Below are positions 46,801 through 56,641 of a DNA stretch of 64,000 nt, one piece after another. The position numbers were made by a program, and so were the translations under genes. The DNA is taken from contig NW_026869907.1 in NCBI RefSeq assembly GCF_019925205.1, positions 124,001-188,000 of the forward strand. Direction: 5' to 3'. Source of the DNA: Metopolophium dirhodum. Its lineage: Eukaryota > Arthropoda > Insecta > Hemiptera > Aphididae. Position 1 is the stretch's first letter. Each line of letters opens with the position of its first letter. The notes beneath the pieces were generated by a model. That model searched no databases, was not told the origin of the DNA, and saw only the letters and a list, made by a program, of their open reading frames with translations.

Positions 46801-49735
46801 GGGAATCAAGGTTAGCAATGTATTAGTGTGTGTGTGTGTGTGTGTGTGTGCGCGTGTTGTAAATATAATATATATATATAAATTTAAAGTAATTTTTGTT
46901 CATAGTATTTTATCCTCTATTCGTCGAATAGTTATGTACTTTGGAGAATATTTTACATTACACATGTCGTATAAGAAGTTAATCCATGCCAAACATTTCG
47001 ATTTACTGAGATTATTAATATATTTTGAAAATATTTCGTATCATTTTTTTTTTTAGAAATAAAAATCGTTAATGGATTAAATGAAAAGTTTAAATGGTAA
47101 TACGCCATTTAAATTAATAATTATTTTAAAACCATTGTTGTCAAGTAATATACATTCCATACATTTTACATAGTTGAACCTCATTTACTAATATACTAGG
47201 TATAAGTGTATAACTATTCATTTTTGATGTTCTATAATCATACTTAAAATGTGTCTTTGTTTTTAAACAAATATATAATATAGGTACGTTCCTACCTATA
47301 TACTGTGTGTCATTAAAAACAGGGTACACTCTATAACTCAGCTAATTTATTATATTGCCTACTTATATTACCCTATATAATATATATTTAAATTATGTTT
47401 GCGGGACGCGAGACTTAACTATTCATACATTTTTATAACTTACAATTTTTTTTAACTCTTGAATTTAACGCATGTACAATAATTTAACTTTTTAATTCAG
47501 AGTACTCTGTTTTTGTGGACAAACGGTATAGGTAGGTATATTTAAAAACTTTGTGTTGATTGCGTTCATTAAAAATGCTATCAATAATATGAATAAATAT
47601 AAACTATAATTTTTATTTTTAAGATATAGTATGTGTATTGACGTAAACGAGTGTACTAAGAATTTTGATTTGTGTGACAACAAGTCTGAAACTTGTATAA
47701 ATCTTCCGGGACGCTACAAGTGTATTTGTCGCTGGGGATTCCAGTGGTCAGCAGAACAGCAAATCTGTGTTCCGGATACGTTGGTGAAGAGTGCGGAAAT
47801 CCGGTTGGTGACTGGAATACATTATCTTTGGTCGATTATCATCATAGCTTGCAATTTAACTCAAAGTATAATTTATTATGTTAAACATATTTCACATACA
47901 AATTCAGATAGTTACCACAGTATTTAATGTGCATATTATGCTCAATACTAGAATTTTCATCCACTTTCTATACCTATTGCATTAAGTCAAATCATAAAAA
48001 TTAAATTGATTTTTAAGATTCTATCATTTTCATAACGAAAACGGTTAAAATACTAACTCTAATAAATTAAATTTTTTTTGAAACAGTTACAAACTGTATT
48101 GAAATAATTTTTAACTTTGACAAGAGTTCAAGGCCTATAAAATACATAATATTATACTACCTATATAATTATTACTAACTTATAAAAAACATATAAATAA
48201 AACATTTGAAATTCGAATTTATTTTGAAAATAGAATAATTTATAGTTACGTTATAATGTTATATGGTGAAATAAAAAAAAGCTGGTCAGTGGGTGTCACT
48301 CTGCTGTAAAGTGGGTTACAAGTGGATCACTGTAATGGATGGTGTTAAATTTGAGTTCAATGGTATAATATCATTGTATATTTGTATACGATATTTTTCA
48401 ATGATTTTTTCAACGATTATTTATTTTTATGATTTTTTTTACTATTTAGATGATTATTTGTGTTTAGTTTATAGCAAAAGTCTTGGTTGAACTTCAAAAA
48501 AAAATTAACTTGTCCCTTATCTATACATTTAATCCAAACAGTTCGTATAATTGTTGCAATTGGTTTAAATTAAAGTTTTATTTTTGAAGAAATATCTTTA
48601 GTTATTTGTGAAATAATAATCACTTAAGTATAAACAGCTAACCTTACCTTATCAGCAATAAACATATTAAATAAAAAGAAAATCCATTCTGGATACATGC
48701 AGACACCAGGATTTTGGAATTCGAAGGACGATTGTTTTCTTTTGATCTAATTAACGCACAATAATGCTGTGCCGTGATATTTTGTTTGGAAGCAATAATA
48801 AATCATCGAATTGTGTAAGTGAATCTCGGTTAAAACCACGTTTGTTAATATTTCTTCAAAATGTTTCCACGAGGGTCGATAGTTCTTCTTCGTGCGTAGA
48901 AAAACTATTCCGAAAATTAAATTTACAAACTACAAACTATACTGGATTTCCAATTGATGGATTGGGTCAAATGAAACTCTAGAAGAACGGTATATTCACT
49001 GAAAAAAGATAATAAAAAGAAAACACCATTTTTACAATGGTCTTTTACCATTCCAACTCATTATCTTCAATTAGGTAGGCATTGGAAGACAATAGAAAAT
49101 TAATTAAAATTCTAAAAATGTATACGAATTTGGTTATTTATACCTGTTTTATCCATTGTGTAGTTGAACATTTGCTAATAAATTAAATTTCATTTAAATA
49201 AATAAAATATAAGAAATGGAAAAACATTTCAACATTATTGGTAGATCGAAAGTTTTATTTTATTGTATTTACAAAACAAAAAGTTTTCTGATAAAAATGT
49301 AATGAAATAACTTATAGGATGTATATTGTATAACATACTAAAAATGTCACAAATTAAATAAGAAAAGTATTATGTTTAATAATGTTTCCGTGAGTTAAAA
49401 TATAAAATTATAAAAAATCACGGGAATCGATATAGGAAGAAAAATATTAAGTAGGTATGAATTCTTAAAATGTTGACGATCAATGTATAATGCAATTATT
49501 ATTATTTTTTATGTATAAAAGAATAAAAATAAAAATAATTTTAAGTTTTTTAATAAATTATATAGCTTATGTCGAATGATTTATTTATTTATGTGAAATT
49601 GTTTTCAGATATGGTCGGCGTTATGAACGTGATTTAACAACTTATACATCAACTTCAGTTTCTAATATGACTAATTTCATCTGGAATTTCTTCAAAAACA
49701 TTTGGCATCAAGTTCGTCACAGGATTGGCACATAG
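34619..49735 (+). CDS. Seven-exon gene: secreted cysteine-rich protein with a calcium-binding EGF-like domain
   Basis: Join 34619-34806, 38359-38518, 40846-41046, 43185-43403, 46710-46810, 47630-47803, 49609-49735: 1170 nt, 389 residues plus TAG. Every junction is GT-AG and phases match (2, 0, 0, 0, 2, 2). A hydrophobic N terminus (MLVTFVVVLTLLPGG) is a likely signal peptide. Residues 64-183 are an unrecognised region with a few cysteines; 184-290 are cysteine-rich, and the last part (NPC...CTCNIGYEW...C) looks like a degenerate EGF module. Residues 294-336 form a calcium-binding EGF-like domain: DVNEC start and cysteines 298, 305, 312, 321, 323 and 336. A basic, aromatic tail follows. Probably extracellular. 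The start could be a GTG-led upstream extension, but the ATG gives the signal peptide. I do not recognise the orthologue. No conserved function is claimed beyond secretion and likely calcium binding. Confidence 0.8.
35354..35521. repeat. 8-bp target duplication pair flanking the hAT-type MITE
   Basis: GTAATATA at 35354-35361 is repeated exactly at 35514-35521, immediately outside the inverted repeats. Confidence 0.85.
35362..35513. mobile_element. 152-bp hAT-type MITE in intron 1
   Basis: The ends CATAGGCGCAATT and AATTGCGCCTATG are perfect 13-bp inverted repeats, followed inward by G runs and C runs. The left half also folds on itself (GGGGGCTTAGCCCCCC). With an exact 8-bp target duplication, this fits a non-autonomous hAT element. 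It contains no coding capacity. Confidence 0.85.
36182..36204. repeat. (TCC)n microsatellite
   Basis: Seven or more TCC units in intron 1 of the EGF-domain gene. Confidence 0.9.
36975..37541 (-). repeat. Dispersed repeat family, copy B (intron 1)
   Basis: Read on the minus strand it begins TAGATTCTGAGCGATGATTG and continues with the same internal blocks as copy A (ATTAAGGGAAAACG, TTTTTACG, AAAATTGATTTTGG). The far end has GTAAGTGGATGTCGCTCTGC, the counterpart of the right end of copy A. Short frames inside it are not genes. Confidence 0.65.
38359..38518 (+). CDS. Exon 2 of the EGF-domain gene
   Basis: The acceptor follows a T-rich tract (TTTTTTTTCAACAAG), and the donor is ACAG then GTAATT. 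It encodes residues 63-116, including the unusual ARFPIPPLITFHWEVYEKC stretch. A signal and frame this clean in AT-rich DNA supports a real exon. Confidence 0.8.
40846..41046 (+). CDS. Exon 3 of the EGF-domain gene
   Basis: The acceptor is CTCTAG and the donor is ATGCAG then GTGAAT; phase 0 at both ends. It encodes residues 117-183, with many W, R and charged residues. Starting two bases later (TAGAG) would hit an in-frame stop, which fixes the acceptor. Confidence 0.8.
41096..41121. repeat. (GT)n microsatellite
   Basis: About twelve GT units with one interruption, 50 bp after exon 3. Confidence 0.9.
42440..42590 (+). repeat. Fragment related to the dispersed repeat family
   Basis: CCGCTTTGTCTCCGCTCAG, then TTTATCATTGAATTCAAATTTA and ATCCATTACT..., follow the order of the right end of copy A (ACCGTCTCCACTCAGAAT, ATCGAATTCAAATTTAACA, CATCCATTACAG). 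Confidence 0.5.
43185..43403 (+). CDS. Exon 4 of the EGF-domain gene
   Basis: The acceptor is TTTTCCAG and the donor is AATAGT then GTAAGT; phase 0 at both ends. It encodes residues 184-256 with nine cysteines, including C-P-D-Q-C-C-P, and N-P-C near the end that begins an EGF-like module. Confidence 0.85.
43870..44138 (-). repeat. Dispersed repeat family, partial copy (intron 4)
   Basis: The right edge, ATCCATCGCTACGCTCAGATTCTAAA, is the reverse complement of the family's left end. The inner limit is uncertain. Confidence 0.5.
44826..45470 (+). repeat. Dispersed repeat family, copy C (intron 4)
   Basis: It begins TTTTAGATTCTGAGTGGATC and includes TTTTACAATGATG. It passes CACTCAGAATCGTTTTTTATCC and CAATCATTGCATTCAAATCG near 45345-45390, and ends in a GC-richer stretch (ACCAAAGGGCCGATGG). 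The last part pairs with 59040-59150 in inverse orientation, so copies C and D form a subfamily distinct from A and B. Confidence 0.6.
46710..46810 (+). CDS. Exon 5 of the EGF-domain gene
   Basis: The acceptor is ATAAACAG and the donor is TCAAG then GTTAGC (phase 2). It encodes residues 257-289, closing the first EGF-like module with CTCNIGYEW. Confidence 0.8.
46826..46852. repeat. (GT)n microsatellite
   Basis: About thirteen GT units beginning 15 bp after the exon 5 donor. Confidence 0.9.
47630..47803 (+). CDS. Exon 6 of the EGF-domain gene (calcium-binding EGF)
   Basis: It encodes the whole calcium-binding EGF-like domain (DVNEC...ETCINLPGRYKC). Two acceptors six bases apart (AG at 47622-47623 and 47628-47629) both keep the frame, adding or removing two residues. 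The donor ATCCG then GTTGGT is the only GT nearby that gives the phase 2 needed by exon 7. Confidence 0.8.
48282..48375 (-). repeat. Dispersed repeat family, end fragment (intron 6)
   Basis: CAGTGGGTGTCACTCTGCTG, then ATCACTGTAATGGATGGTG and TTAAATTTGAGTTCAATGG, are the reverse complement of the right end of copy A (CATCCATTACAG..., CAGCAGAGTGACACCCACTT). The partner end was not found. Confidence 0.55.
49609..49735 (+). CDS. Exon 7 (terminal) of the EGF-domain gene
   Basis: The acceptor is TTGTTTTCAG. Only the frame entered in phase 2 is open. It encodes residues 348-389, a tail with TYTSTSVSNMT and then an aromatic and basic end, and stops with TAG at 49733-49735. Confidence 0.75.
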
Positions 49736-49982
49736 AAAGTTTTGTGACAATATATTCATCACGTATTATATTAATGGAATTTACCTATGTAGCTAGACAT
49801 TACTTGGGTATTATTTATTTAAAATATTGTATTATATTAATACCTAATAGTGCACAATTAATATATTATAATAGTGAGTTATTAAAATTATGTTTTTGGG
49901 CTACTATGGTGATTATTCTTTGTATTTCATATGTATTTCTGGTTTGGGATAAAAATGTATTATATACTGTTAGGTATACAGT

Positions 49983-50092
49983 AATAAATTCAAATACACC
50001 CAATAATAAAAACAAAAATGGTTTATTTTATTTTTTAATCAACATTGAAGGATCACATAAAAAAATATTGTTTTTCTGAAGAATTTAATAAA
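49983..50092 (+). terminator. Candidate polyadenylation signals for the EGF-domain gene
   Basis: AATAAA occurs at 49983-49988 and 50087-50092, about 250 and 350 bp after the stop codon. In AT-rich DNA these are weak evidence alone. The open frame at 49702-50079 lies in this presumed 3' untranslated region and is not a gene. Confidence 0.35.
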
Positions 50093-50679
50093 TTATTGGA
50101 AAATTGAGAATAATAATATCATATTAACATTTAAGGTAAAAGTAAACAATACTTCGTATTTTATATTTGTATTTTTCACAGTACCTTATTAATTATTAAT
50201 AAATATTTTAACAATTCGAAAAAAACCGTTACAGAGAATATCTTATGTTTTGAAACTAAAATAATATTCATAAAAATGTAATACATTCTTACACATATTA
50301 TATTTTGTTTTATTTGAATATACTAATATTTTAATTAGGTATGTATACGTATCCTATAGTAGATAAAACTAATAATAATATTTAAGCAATTTATATCATG
50401 GGAAATAACTAAAGAAATTAATGTTATATTTATGTGAACTTTGTATTATCCAATAAGTTACCTACTAGTTCTAAAAAGGTAGTTACGTTACGCTGTACAA
50501 AAAAATGAAAATTGTGAAATTGTTCAACTGATGATAATCAGAGATAATTTATTTAAACATAATAAAAACGTACAGATACACCGTTTAAAACGGCTAGTGT
50601 AATAATCGTCTTACGTTATGCTGAATAATGTTACTATATTATAGCCTGTTTTTGGTTTAATTTAACACAAATCAGACAA

Positions 50680-51440
50680 AACCGCTAGTTGAACTGGTAT
50701 AGGAGTAAATCAGCAGTCGTTGATTGGAGCAACTTATGTTATTGGCCATTCCAGTGAATTATTTTTCAAAAAGAAACAAAATGGGGGGGGGGGTTGTACT
50801 GTTCGAATAGATGAATCGCTATTTCAAGTCAAGAAGAAGTATATTATATTATTATACGCAAGGACATTTCAATGCGGAGATCATCAACCGTTGAGATACA
50901 TTAACGAATTTTCCGATGAAAATGAAACTGAACACAAAAATTACGCAAACGTCCCAAGGTGTATGGGACTTTGGAATTTGTTGACAACGATCGGACTCCC
51001 AGGTGGAAGGTATTTTTTATCGTTAAAATACGTGACCGGAAAACTCTATTAGAAATCATTAAAAATGAAATACCTACAAACTATGGAACAACAATACATA
51101 TTACATTAAAATGTTAACAACGAAGAGTGTATAATGTATATTCTCAACATTAGAAAACCACAGATATATTCATGAGATGGATACTAGGACTCGCCACTAG
51201 GACTTTTTTTATCGACCCGGTGACAGGCGCACTCATGCTCAAAATATATAGGAGAAGGAGAACAGTGTGTTCAGGATACAATATTAAAAATAAAATTGCA
51301 TCTCCGCTATTAAATTTACATTTTCGAGAAGAGTGGTATGAGATCTTGCCACCAAAACTCGGAGCATATTTTAAAAGATTTTCTTTTAGACGTGAACAGA
51401 AGAATTATGTTTTACGAATCAACTTAATTTTGGTGATTAT
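50680..51440 (+). pseudogene. Decayed IS1595/ISXO2-like (Merlin-type) transposase
   Basis: Pieces in several frames line up in the order of the arthropod ISXO2-like transposase family: AVVDWSN (about 50713), GGGGCTVRIDESLFQVKKKY (about 50780-50840; IDESL holds the first catalytic D), GRYFL (about 51005), IPTNYGTTIHI (about 51070-51100, where the family has GTTIHSD) and FIDPVTGA (about 51207-51230). The second D and the final E cannot be found, and the frame changes and stops several times, so it is inactive. The IDESLF block is preceded by a run of eleven G (50783-50793). The family match is from memory of the motif pattern. I could not find inverted repeats or a target duplication. Confidence 0.6.
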
Positions 51441-51540
51441 TTTTGGAATACTATTTAAAGTGGCAAGTTCAATTTCAATAAATCTCTTTAGCTTTATATT
51501 AAACCTCAAAAAAAAAAAAATGTCTCGTATTAAACTATAA

Positions 51541-53164
51541 ATCAATCTAGAGTTCACGTATTGTACCCATTAAACCTGTAGGTCATATATTCGATCGCTG
51601 CCACCATTATAATTTATAAATATAGTATAATATAGTGAAAACACGTATAATTGTAATATAAATTTATTATTATACAAAACAGAAATATGTATCAATCATC
51701 ACATTAAAATGTAATATGTATATCTCTAAACATACTTGTATTATATACAATTAAGTTCTTATTATAGTTTTCTCGGTAAATGCTTATTGTATTATAGAAA
51801 AATAATAAAACGTTTTCAAGATTTATCATTTAATTTGGAATCTTGAAATATTGCAGCTTTATATGTAAATGATTTTTGGTATAAAATCTCCATAGGTACT
51901 ATATTAAATTTAAAGTTGTGTAAAATCATACACCTATGTAGTCAATATAAAAATAATAATAACAAAAAAAAAAGTTTAACAATGAAATTTTAGTACCATT
52001 GTAATAAATCGTAAACTTCAGGTATGAATACCGAAAGACACAGAAGATTAGTTTTTGTTTTAATAAAGTTTGATACTCCGAGAGCAACAAAATGTATCCG
52101 ACAAAAAAAGACTGAATATAGTTGGTTCCTAGAAGACAAAACGTTAAAATTATATTTGAGTTTATTTTTCGTCCACTTTGAAAACATAATAGTATGTGCT
52201 AAACGTGTAGAACAAAAGTTAAAATACCGTTCTACCATGTTATCATTGAAGGCATTTCTCAAAAATTATATTTTTTCATAATAAAATAATAATTAATCTT
52301 GTCGTCTATGCTTTTTTCGGTGACACTGTGAGAAAATAATACACACGGTGTAACAAAAGGATATACGATTCACCAGCTAATTTACCCACTCTGTGTTAAT
52401 CTAGGACATCTCGGCGCCAAGACATTTGGGCTCAACCACTGGGGCGCCTTGTTATCTGAACAAATACAACAATTATAATTTATTTACAGCTGGATTATTC
52501 TACGCAAGCATAATTGCACATGCATATTATAAATACTTGCTGTAGGTCAAACAGTAATTTAACGACTAAAGTGCATAATATATTATCCCCTCGTGAATTT
52601 GATATCCAAAAATCCAGACTTACCAGTACCTATTTACAGTATTCCATATAATAATTGATAGGAAAATATTTTTAGAGCTGTGTAGTGTTTATCAACAAAA
52701 TATATAAGTTCGTATTGTCAAACGTTATTTTAACTGAATAATAATTATATATATTCTAATTATTAAGAATTGAGGTTTGGCTGATTTTTGTTTAAAAAGT
52801 GTCTACAGTAATATTGAAGAAGGTTGATGATGCATAATCATAACTAATAAATTGCGTGAATATCATAATTATAACGTATCTTAAAATTATTGTTTGCAAC
52901 TTAAACTTTATGCTTAATATTTCCATCTATAAAATACTATAATATTTTCCTAGATTAAATAAATAACATATTATATTGAGATATCTTGAAAAATAATGGA
53001 TCTCATCACTTGTCAAAGTTAAATGGTGAAAAAAATCTAAAAGGTCATTAATTTCATATTATGCCCGTTGAAGCAAAAACTCTTAATCAAATTTTATAGC
53101 AGTATTTTTACATTGACACCACACTGTTATCTTCTCTTTTTTAACTTATCAATTGAAAATGGAC
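51541..53164. other. Intergenic, no gene recognised
   Basis: Overlapping frames on both strands at 51990-52281 cannot both be real, and neither has a motif. The patch 52405-52455 (GGCGCCAAGAC...TGGGGCGCC) forms a weak inverted repeat with no further context. Confidence 0.5.
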
Positions 53165-53172
53165 GTAGGTAC

Positions 53173-53313
53173 TAGGGTGATGCTTATATGGGCAAATACA
53201 TTTTTTTCTTCAATTTATTTGAGGGCACCTCGTAATTATTTTATACCTACCCCGGAGATACTATTACATGTAAAATTTTTTTTTTTTGAATTTTTTTTAA
53301 AGGTCGCTACCAG
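53173..53313. repeat. Left inverted repeat arm
   Basis: Outer TAGGGTG, middle GAGGGCACCTCG and inner AGGTCGCTACCAG blocks match the right arm in order and approximate spacing. Confidence 0.65.
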
Positions 53314-53621
53314 GAATTGAAAATTGATAAATTTCGAAAAAAATTAATTGTTTGTATATTTTATTATCTAGTATAATTTTTACATATAAGGTAGGTATTA
53401 TTATTTTAATTAGCCATGTTATAATTACATTCTACAAGTATTTACAATATTATAATATTAAAGTTGATTTTTTTCTGTCCGGATATTTTTGCCTAAACTG
53501 TTTTATTAGTAACAAAAGGAACTATTTTTGTGGTGTGTAATTTGTTATATTCCTCCATCAAAGCCACTCCTCTCTCTGCAATATCGTTGACAACTCTCAT
53601 TGACTGAACGATTGCTTTACT

Positions 53622-53750
53622 TTTTTTATAATCTTCGTCTTCATCCCAATGGTCGACATCTTTATTAAAAAACTGAGAAGAAATTCCTAATATGTAAAAG
53701 AATTTGCGAGTGTTGTCGGTTACAAAATCTTCTAAGTTTTTTCTTAAAAC
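53622..53750. repeat. 129-bp direct duplication, copy 1
   Basis: It matches 54130-54258 with two visible differences. This copy keeps a sense codon (minus strand GAA, in NLEDFVTDN) where the other has TAA, and it joins directly to the downstream coding part, VVNDIAERG. Confidence 0.9.
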
Positions 53751-53919
53751 AATTATCTATATTATAGGGTAAATGGATATTTCCCGCCCGACTGTTTTCG
53801 GTCTAGTAGGACCCCCCCATTTTTAGTTAATATTAATATTAATAATATTAGTCAGCAATTAACATATGTATAATATTAATAATATTATTAATAAAATAAA
53901 TTAATTTATAATTTATAAT

Positions 53920-54123
53920 AAAATCTTAATATTAAGAAAATCCTAATATTAATAAAATCTTAATATTAAAAAATCCTAATATTAATAAAATCCTAATATG
54001 AAGAAAATCTTAATATTAATGAAATCCTAATATTAAGAAAATCCTAATGTTAAGAAAATATTAAAATTAAGAAAATTCTAATATTAATAAAATCCTAATA
54101 TAAATAAAATCCTTATATTAATA
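53920..54123. repeat. 17-bp minisatellite, about 12 units
   Basis: The unit AAAATCCTAATATTAAT (last base G or T, with single-base variants) is repeated about twelve times, ending at the start of the second duplication copy. Confidence 0.9.
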
Positions 54124-54129
54124 AAAAAA

Positions 54130-54258
54130 TTTTTTATAATCTTCGTCTTCATCCCAATGGTCGACATCTTTATTAAAAAACTGAGAAGAAATTCCTAATA
54201 TGTCAAAGAATTTGCGAGTGTTGTCGGTTACAAAATCTTATAAGTTTTTTCTTAAAAC
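54130..54258. repeat. 129-bp direct duplication, copy 2
   Basis: The second copy of 53622-53750. It joins to the upstream coding part but has a stop (TAA) in the NL-DFVTDN segment, and it has FFDILG where copy 1 has FFYILG. Confidence 0.9.
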
Positions 54259-55214
54259 GATATCGGGTTCCAAACTTATGCGTTTCACTGGGTGCTCCGT
54301 TCCTTCATTTTGCATAGCAACCACCATGTTCCTTTTTGTTTCGGAAGAAACATTTTCGTCAAAAAAGGTGAATGCGATCAGTTCTTCTGATAAGTACCAA
54401 AGATGGCCAAGGAATTTCTTCATAGTTTTTTTTAGAAATCATTACATTTACTTCTTCGTATTTCTTTAAATCTTTTAATAGTTGTAGGTCATTTCTAGGT
54501 GAGTAAATCGCTGTAGCAGCTTGAAACCAATATTTTATGTATAATCTTACAGTAAAAATACAAATGTCACAAATTCCTACATATTCTTTTTTCGTCAGCT
54601 TAAATTGTCCTCTAAATAAATATATCTTTAATGAATATATGGCTTTTGCCATCCATCGAGCACGATAAAGTCCACCAGGGGATCTAATATATATACCTTT
54701 TTTAGGAACTCCCCCCAAGAAAATAATACATAGGTTCAATAATTCTTTATAATCATCTCTTGGTTGAAACTCCTCTAGTTCTACCTCTTTTTTTGAAGGT
54801 AATTTAGTTTAAATTAAGTTTTGTGACATCTGACCGATCAACCATACTTCAGTCGTTTGTCTCGTCGAAACCACTGTATTAATACTAGTTGCCATAATAG
54901 ACGTGTTTAATAAACTATAGTAACTGCGAGATTAACGTTAAAAAAAATAAATTGAGCACAAAATAAGTATAAAAAGCTACAACAATTTCAAACATTAAAC
55001 ACGAATACGATGACAATGTAAACTGATTATGAATTTGTGACCAAGACACCCGTAGTGAAATATGTTTCTTCCTATATTTATGAGTCTATAGAAATTATCG
55101 ATTGTAATATTGTGCCCATATTATCGAAATAATGTGTTTCTCGTTATCTTTATAGGTCTATAGAAATTATCGACTATACCTACTTTTGGCGAAATTGTAG
55201 CATTATTTTATCTG

Positions 55215-55344
55215 CTGGTAGCGACCTTTAAAACTTAATTATTACACCTGAAACTTTTCCTACAGCTCATTTATATCATATAGAACAAATTGGCAAGGTG
55301 CCACAATTATATTTTAAAAGTTGAATTTTAAGCACCACCCTATA
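55215..55344. repeat. Right inverted repeat arm
   Basis: Inner CTGGTAGCGACCT, middle AAGGTGCCAC and outer AAGCACCACCCTA blocks mirror the left arm. Confidence 0.65.
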
Positions 55345-55352
55345 GTAGGTAC

Positions 55353-56641
55353 ATTTAATATTTTTCGTCAAAAGCAAAATATTATTAGATTGCAATTTAA
55401 ATTTTAAATTATTTCTACCAGCTTCATTCTAGCAACCCATTTATACTTTATGAGTATAATCATTTTCAGTTATAATTGAAGTTTATTAAAATATGTAAAT
55501 GAAACAAACACATTCGCCTTTTAATTAATTGTTACTAAAGACTCAGAGGTATCATCTAAATAGTTTGGCACCATGGTTTTCTGGCTACTGCTCATAGAAT
55601 AGATTGCCCACAATCTAGTTATTCATTTTATGGATAATATATTTTTAATAGATTATTAAATATACAAAAAAACGAATAAATATTTTATGATAAAAAATGT
55701 CCATACATCCATTACAGTAATCATTGTTACTAAAAAATTACAAATAAATTGCACTTGTTTGTAATACGATTTGTACATGCTAATTAATAAGCCACTAGAT
55801 ATATTAGGTAATATCATAAACATAAAAAGTTCATAATTGTTTGAAATATTGATAAATAATACTGTTATTTTACATTATCTTCTTAATAATATTAATTCTT
55901 TATTTGAAATATTAACTTAGAATATATCTAACATTTATATGACGTAAGTATATTATAATTTGTATTATAATAATCATAAATATCATATTTTTAAAACAAA
56001 CGGCTAATAAATAAGTGATAAAAATTATAATGTTATTTTTTACTACATTTTAAAAAAGAATCATTGACAAGTCAAAAATAAAATAACATTTTACTTGATA
56101 GTAAAAACTCTATAGTTTTCAAATATAATTTAACTCTAAACACGTATGATAAACGTAATATTGGTCCGTAAACTATGTACGCAGAGAAGTATATAATATT
56201 TTTTTAGCGGTCTTAGCATTTTAGCTATAAAAGTATTATAGTAGAGTCACGTCTTACCTGTCTATCTGACATTCACATGACTGTACATTGAATTTTAAGT
56301 AAAAATAAATTTCAATTTCCGTACCTTCTCAGAAACAAAAGAAATGCAGCAAAGTATCATTTTTCATTTTTTTATTTTAAGAAAACATTGTCAGCGGGGA
56401 CTAATTTATAAACACTACAGACATAGGACCGAGATTTTTTTATTATAAACCAGTCTTTATTTTAGAAAATACATAGAATTTAAATTTCTTAAATAAATAG
56501 TACCTGTTTAAATTTTCAAAATGTATTTAAATACTTTATATTTCCAATGATTGAATGATAACAGTTTTAACGTTTGGTAATTACTATTTATTGGGCATCA
56601 AACGATTAATTGGTAGGACATGTTTTTTTTTTCCGACATTC
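55353..56641. other. Intergenic, no gene recognised
   Basis: AT-rich, no supported feature. Confidence 0.55.

Larger units (their letters stand above)
53493..54895 (-). pseudogene. Broken gene of an unnamed multicopy family inside the DNA element
   Basis: Reading from ATG at 54895: MATSINTVVSTRQTTEVW, a stop, then KKEVELEEFQPRDDYKELL, LCIIFLGG, GGLYRARWMAKAIYSLKIYL, KLTKKEYVGICDICIF and SPRNDLQLLKDL. A frameshift follows near 54420, then KKFLGHLWYLSEELIAFTFF and RNMVVAMQNEG. After a duplicated block (see 54130-54258) come SMRVVNDIAERGVALMEEYN and a stop at 53493-53495. I remember proteins with this motif order (ARWMAK-YSLKI, LGHLWYLSEEL, VVNDxAERGV) as uncharacterised, high-copy predictions in aphids and cnidarians; no function is known to me. 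At least two stops, a frameshift and an internal duplication make it inactive. Its position between inverted repeats suggests it belongs to a transposon. Confidence 0.7.
53173..55344 (-). mobile_element. 2.2-kb DNA element with long imperfect inverted repeats
   Basis: The outer ends TAGGGTGATGCTTA (53173-53186) and TAAGCACCACCCTA (55329-55342) are inverted with one mismatch. An inner perfect 19-bp pair (TTTTAAAGGTCGCTACCAG) lies at 53295-53313 and 55215-55233, with a middle GGCACCT block in both arms (53224 and 55300 regions). Together they make arms of about 140 bp. The interior carries one broken minus-strand gene filling most of the space. The outer 8-bp duplication would suit hAT, P or Merlin superfamilies; the inner arms are also bounded by TTAA. 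The superfamily is not settled. Confidence 0.65.
53165..55352. repeat. Candidate 8-bp target duplication pair
   Basis: GTAGGTAC lies at 53165-53172 and again at 55345-55352, immediately outside the inverted repeats. This string is common in the window, so chance is possible. Confidence 0.5.

Noticed and set aside
48764..48982. 72-residue serine-rich frame in intron 6 of the EGF-domain gene
   Set aside because: No phase-compatible splice sites with the neighbouring exons and no motif.
49702..50079. 125-residue hydrophobic plus-strand frame
   Set aside because: Starts inside the last exon in another frame and continues into the presumed 3' untranslated region; AT-driven composition.
52024..52281. 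Overlapping frames on both strands at about 52.0-52.3 kb
   Set aside because: Mutually exclusive and without motifs; likely chance.
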